Source of the DNA: Chromatiales bacterium
GTDB taxonomy: Bacteria; Pseudomonadota; Gammaproteobacteria; Steroidobacterales; GCA-2729495
Direction: 5' to 3'
Length of the DNA stretch: 64,000 nucleotides
NCBI GenBank assembly: GCA_002688175.1
Contig: NZCC01000003.1
Span: forward strand, 4,047-68,046
The notes beneath the pieces were generated by a model. That model did no database searches, was not told where the DNA came from, and worked only from the letters and a program-made list of their open reading frames with translations. This document shows positions 63,102-64,000 of the stretch, one piece after another. The stretch's first letter is position 1. Each line of letters opens with the position of its first letter. Position numbers and translations under genes: made by a program.

Positions 63102-64000
63102 TTAACGAACGTCGCCGATAAGGCGGCGAATCGGGCGGACAAAAACAGCGAGCAATAATCCGCTACCGGCTGTGGTTAGTACAATTTGTAAATATAGTGC
63201 CGGCATCGTGTCGACCGAGTCAGCACGAAATTCTCCGGCCAGAATGCCGGCGATGATCAGACCGAGCGCCGAGCTGACAAACCAGATGCCCATCATCTGG
63301 CCGCAGTAGCGCTTTGGTGCCAGTTTTGTCATGGCGCTCAGGCCGACGGGGCTCAGTGCGAGTTCACCCATCGTGTGCAGCAGGAAGGTGAAGATCAGCC
63401 AGGTTGGCATGACGGTATTGCCGGCAACCACGAGATTGGCTGCTCCGATCATGATTGCGAAACCGGCGCCGAGTAGTATCAGGCCGATCGCAAATTTGGC
63501 TGGGATGGACGGATCGAGATGTCGTTTTGCGAGTCCGATCCAGAGGGCCGAGTAGAGCGGTGCGAGGAGGATGATGAAGGTTGGGTTCAACGTCTGAAAC
63601 CAGCCGGCTGGAATTTCGAAGCTGCCGATCATCCGGTCGGTATAGCGTTCGGCAAACAGGTTAAGAGAAGATCCGGCCTGCTCAAATCCGGCCCAGAACA
63701 TAGCTGAGGCGATGAACAGGACAATGATCACGACCACACGTTTTTTTTCTTCGCTCGACAGGCCACCGAAGGCGAACAGGGCAACGAAATATAGTCCGGC
63801 AACGGCGGCAATAAATACGGTTGCCTGTTCAGCCAGCGCCTGCGGGTCGATAGTTAAGGCGCCGGTCATCAACAGCACGACAACAAAAAATCCAACGATC
63901 AGTGATGCGCCGACGATGCGCCAGCCGTTACGTATTTTGCGCTGGTCATCAGGATCGGTGTGATCCAGGGTTGGCTCAAGGCCGGCGGAACCGAGTTTCT
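63102..64000 (-). CDS. POT-family proton/peptide symporter, partial (N-terminus off window)
   Basis: C-terminal part of a proton-dependent oligopeptide transporter. FWAGFEQAGSSLNLFAERY is the POT signature in the later helices, and HTMGELALSPVGLSAMTKLAP is the conserved helix 10 region. About 299 codons are visible with around eight helices; full proteins are about 450-500 aa, so the start lies beyond base 64000. The frame stays open to the window edge. Confidence 0.93.
   Translation of the reverse strand, partial: KLGSAGLEPTLDHTDPDDQRKIRNGWRIVGASLIVGFFVVVLLMTGALTIDPQALAEQATVFIAAVAGLYFVALFAFGGLSSEEKKRVVVIIVLFIASAMFWAGFEQAGSSLNLFAERYTDRMIGSFEIPAGWFQTLNPTFIILLAPLYSALWIGLAKRHLDPSIPAKFAIGLILLGAGFAIMIGAANLVVAGNTVMPTWLIFTFLLHTMGELALSPVGLSAMTKLAPKRYCGQMMGIWFVSSALGLIIAGILAGEFRADSVDTMPALYLQIVLTTAGSGLLLAVFVRPIRRLIGDVR

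Overview
The window is a gammaproteobacterial chromosome segment centred on the replication origin. Evidence for this: the order rpmH-rnpA-yidC-mnmE on one side of dnaA-dnaN-recF-gyrB, a parAB pair and a complete F1Fo ATP synthase operon, a split glycyl-tRNA synthetase (glyQ/glyS), glnA with ntrBC under a sigma-54 promoter, and the secB-gpsA-yibN-envC-yibQ neighbourhood known from E. coli. Order-level placement cannot be made from the sequence alone. No insertion sequences, rRNA, tRNA or CRISPR arrays were seen.

Left arm (1-37.2 kb). A partial glutathione reductase is divergent from prlC-xthA, followed by a lone HD-domain protein. From about 5.4 kb almost everything is on the minus strand, reading away from the origin. 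In transcription order: rpmH, rnpA, yidC, mnmE; then an accessory insert; mnmG; then a second insert (oligopeptide ABC transporter, cytochrome c4, YhdH-type oxidoreductase); then rsmG, parA, parB, atpIBEFHAGDC, glmU, glmS. The two inserts break the usual compact mnmE-mnmG-rsmG order.

The first insert (27.7-33.5 kb) is the least conventional part of the window. It holds a three-gene operon: two lipoproteins related to CbiX/SirB-type sirohydrochlorin chelatases flank a membrane protein with an FMN-attachment motif and two CX3CP motifs of the NosR/NapH kind. Nearby are a small four-helix membrane protein and a membrane protein with a degenerate GGDEF domain. A possible reading is an extracytoplasmic tetrapyrrole- or metal-handling system fed with electrons across the membrane; this is inference.

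Origin region (37.2-43.7 kb). A perfect DnaA box lies upstream of dnaA. The dnaA-dnaN gap holds another perfect box next to an AT-rich stretch, which fits oriC. A perfect parS site lies inside recF, with a degenerate one at the end of recF, about 22-24 kb from parAB.

Right arm (43.7-64 kb). This holds plsC-gmhB-glyS-glyQ (minus), glnA-DUF4124-ntrB-ntrC, an NTF2-like secreted protein, a class 1B dihydroorotate dehydrogenase divergent from trmL with touching start codons, yibN-secB-gpsA, envC-ctpA-yibQ-crcB-DUF190, a HIT protein divergent from a hotdog thioesterase with a 20-bp palindrome between them, an imperfect inverted repeat of about 100 bp, a DUF1330 protein, and a POT-family peptide transporter cut by the window edge.
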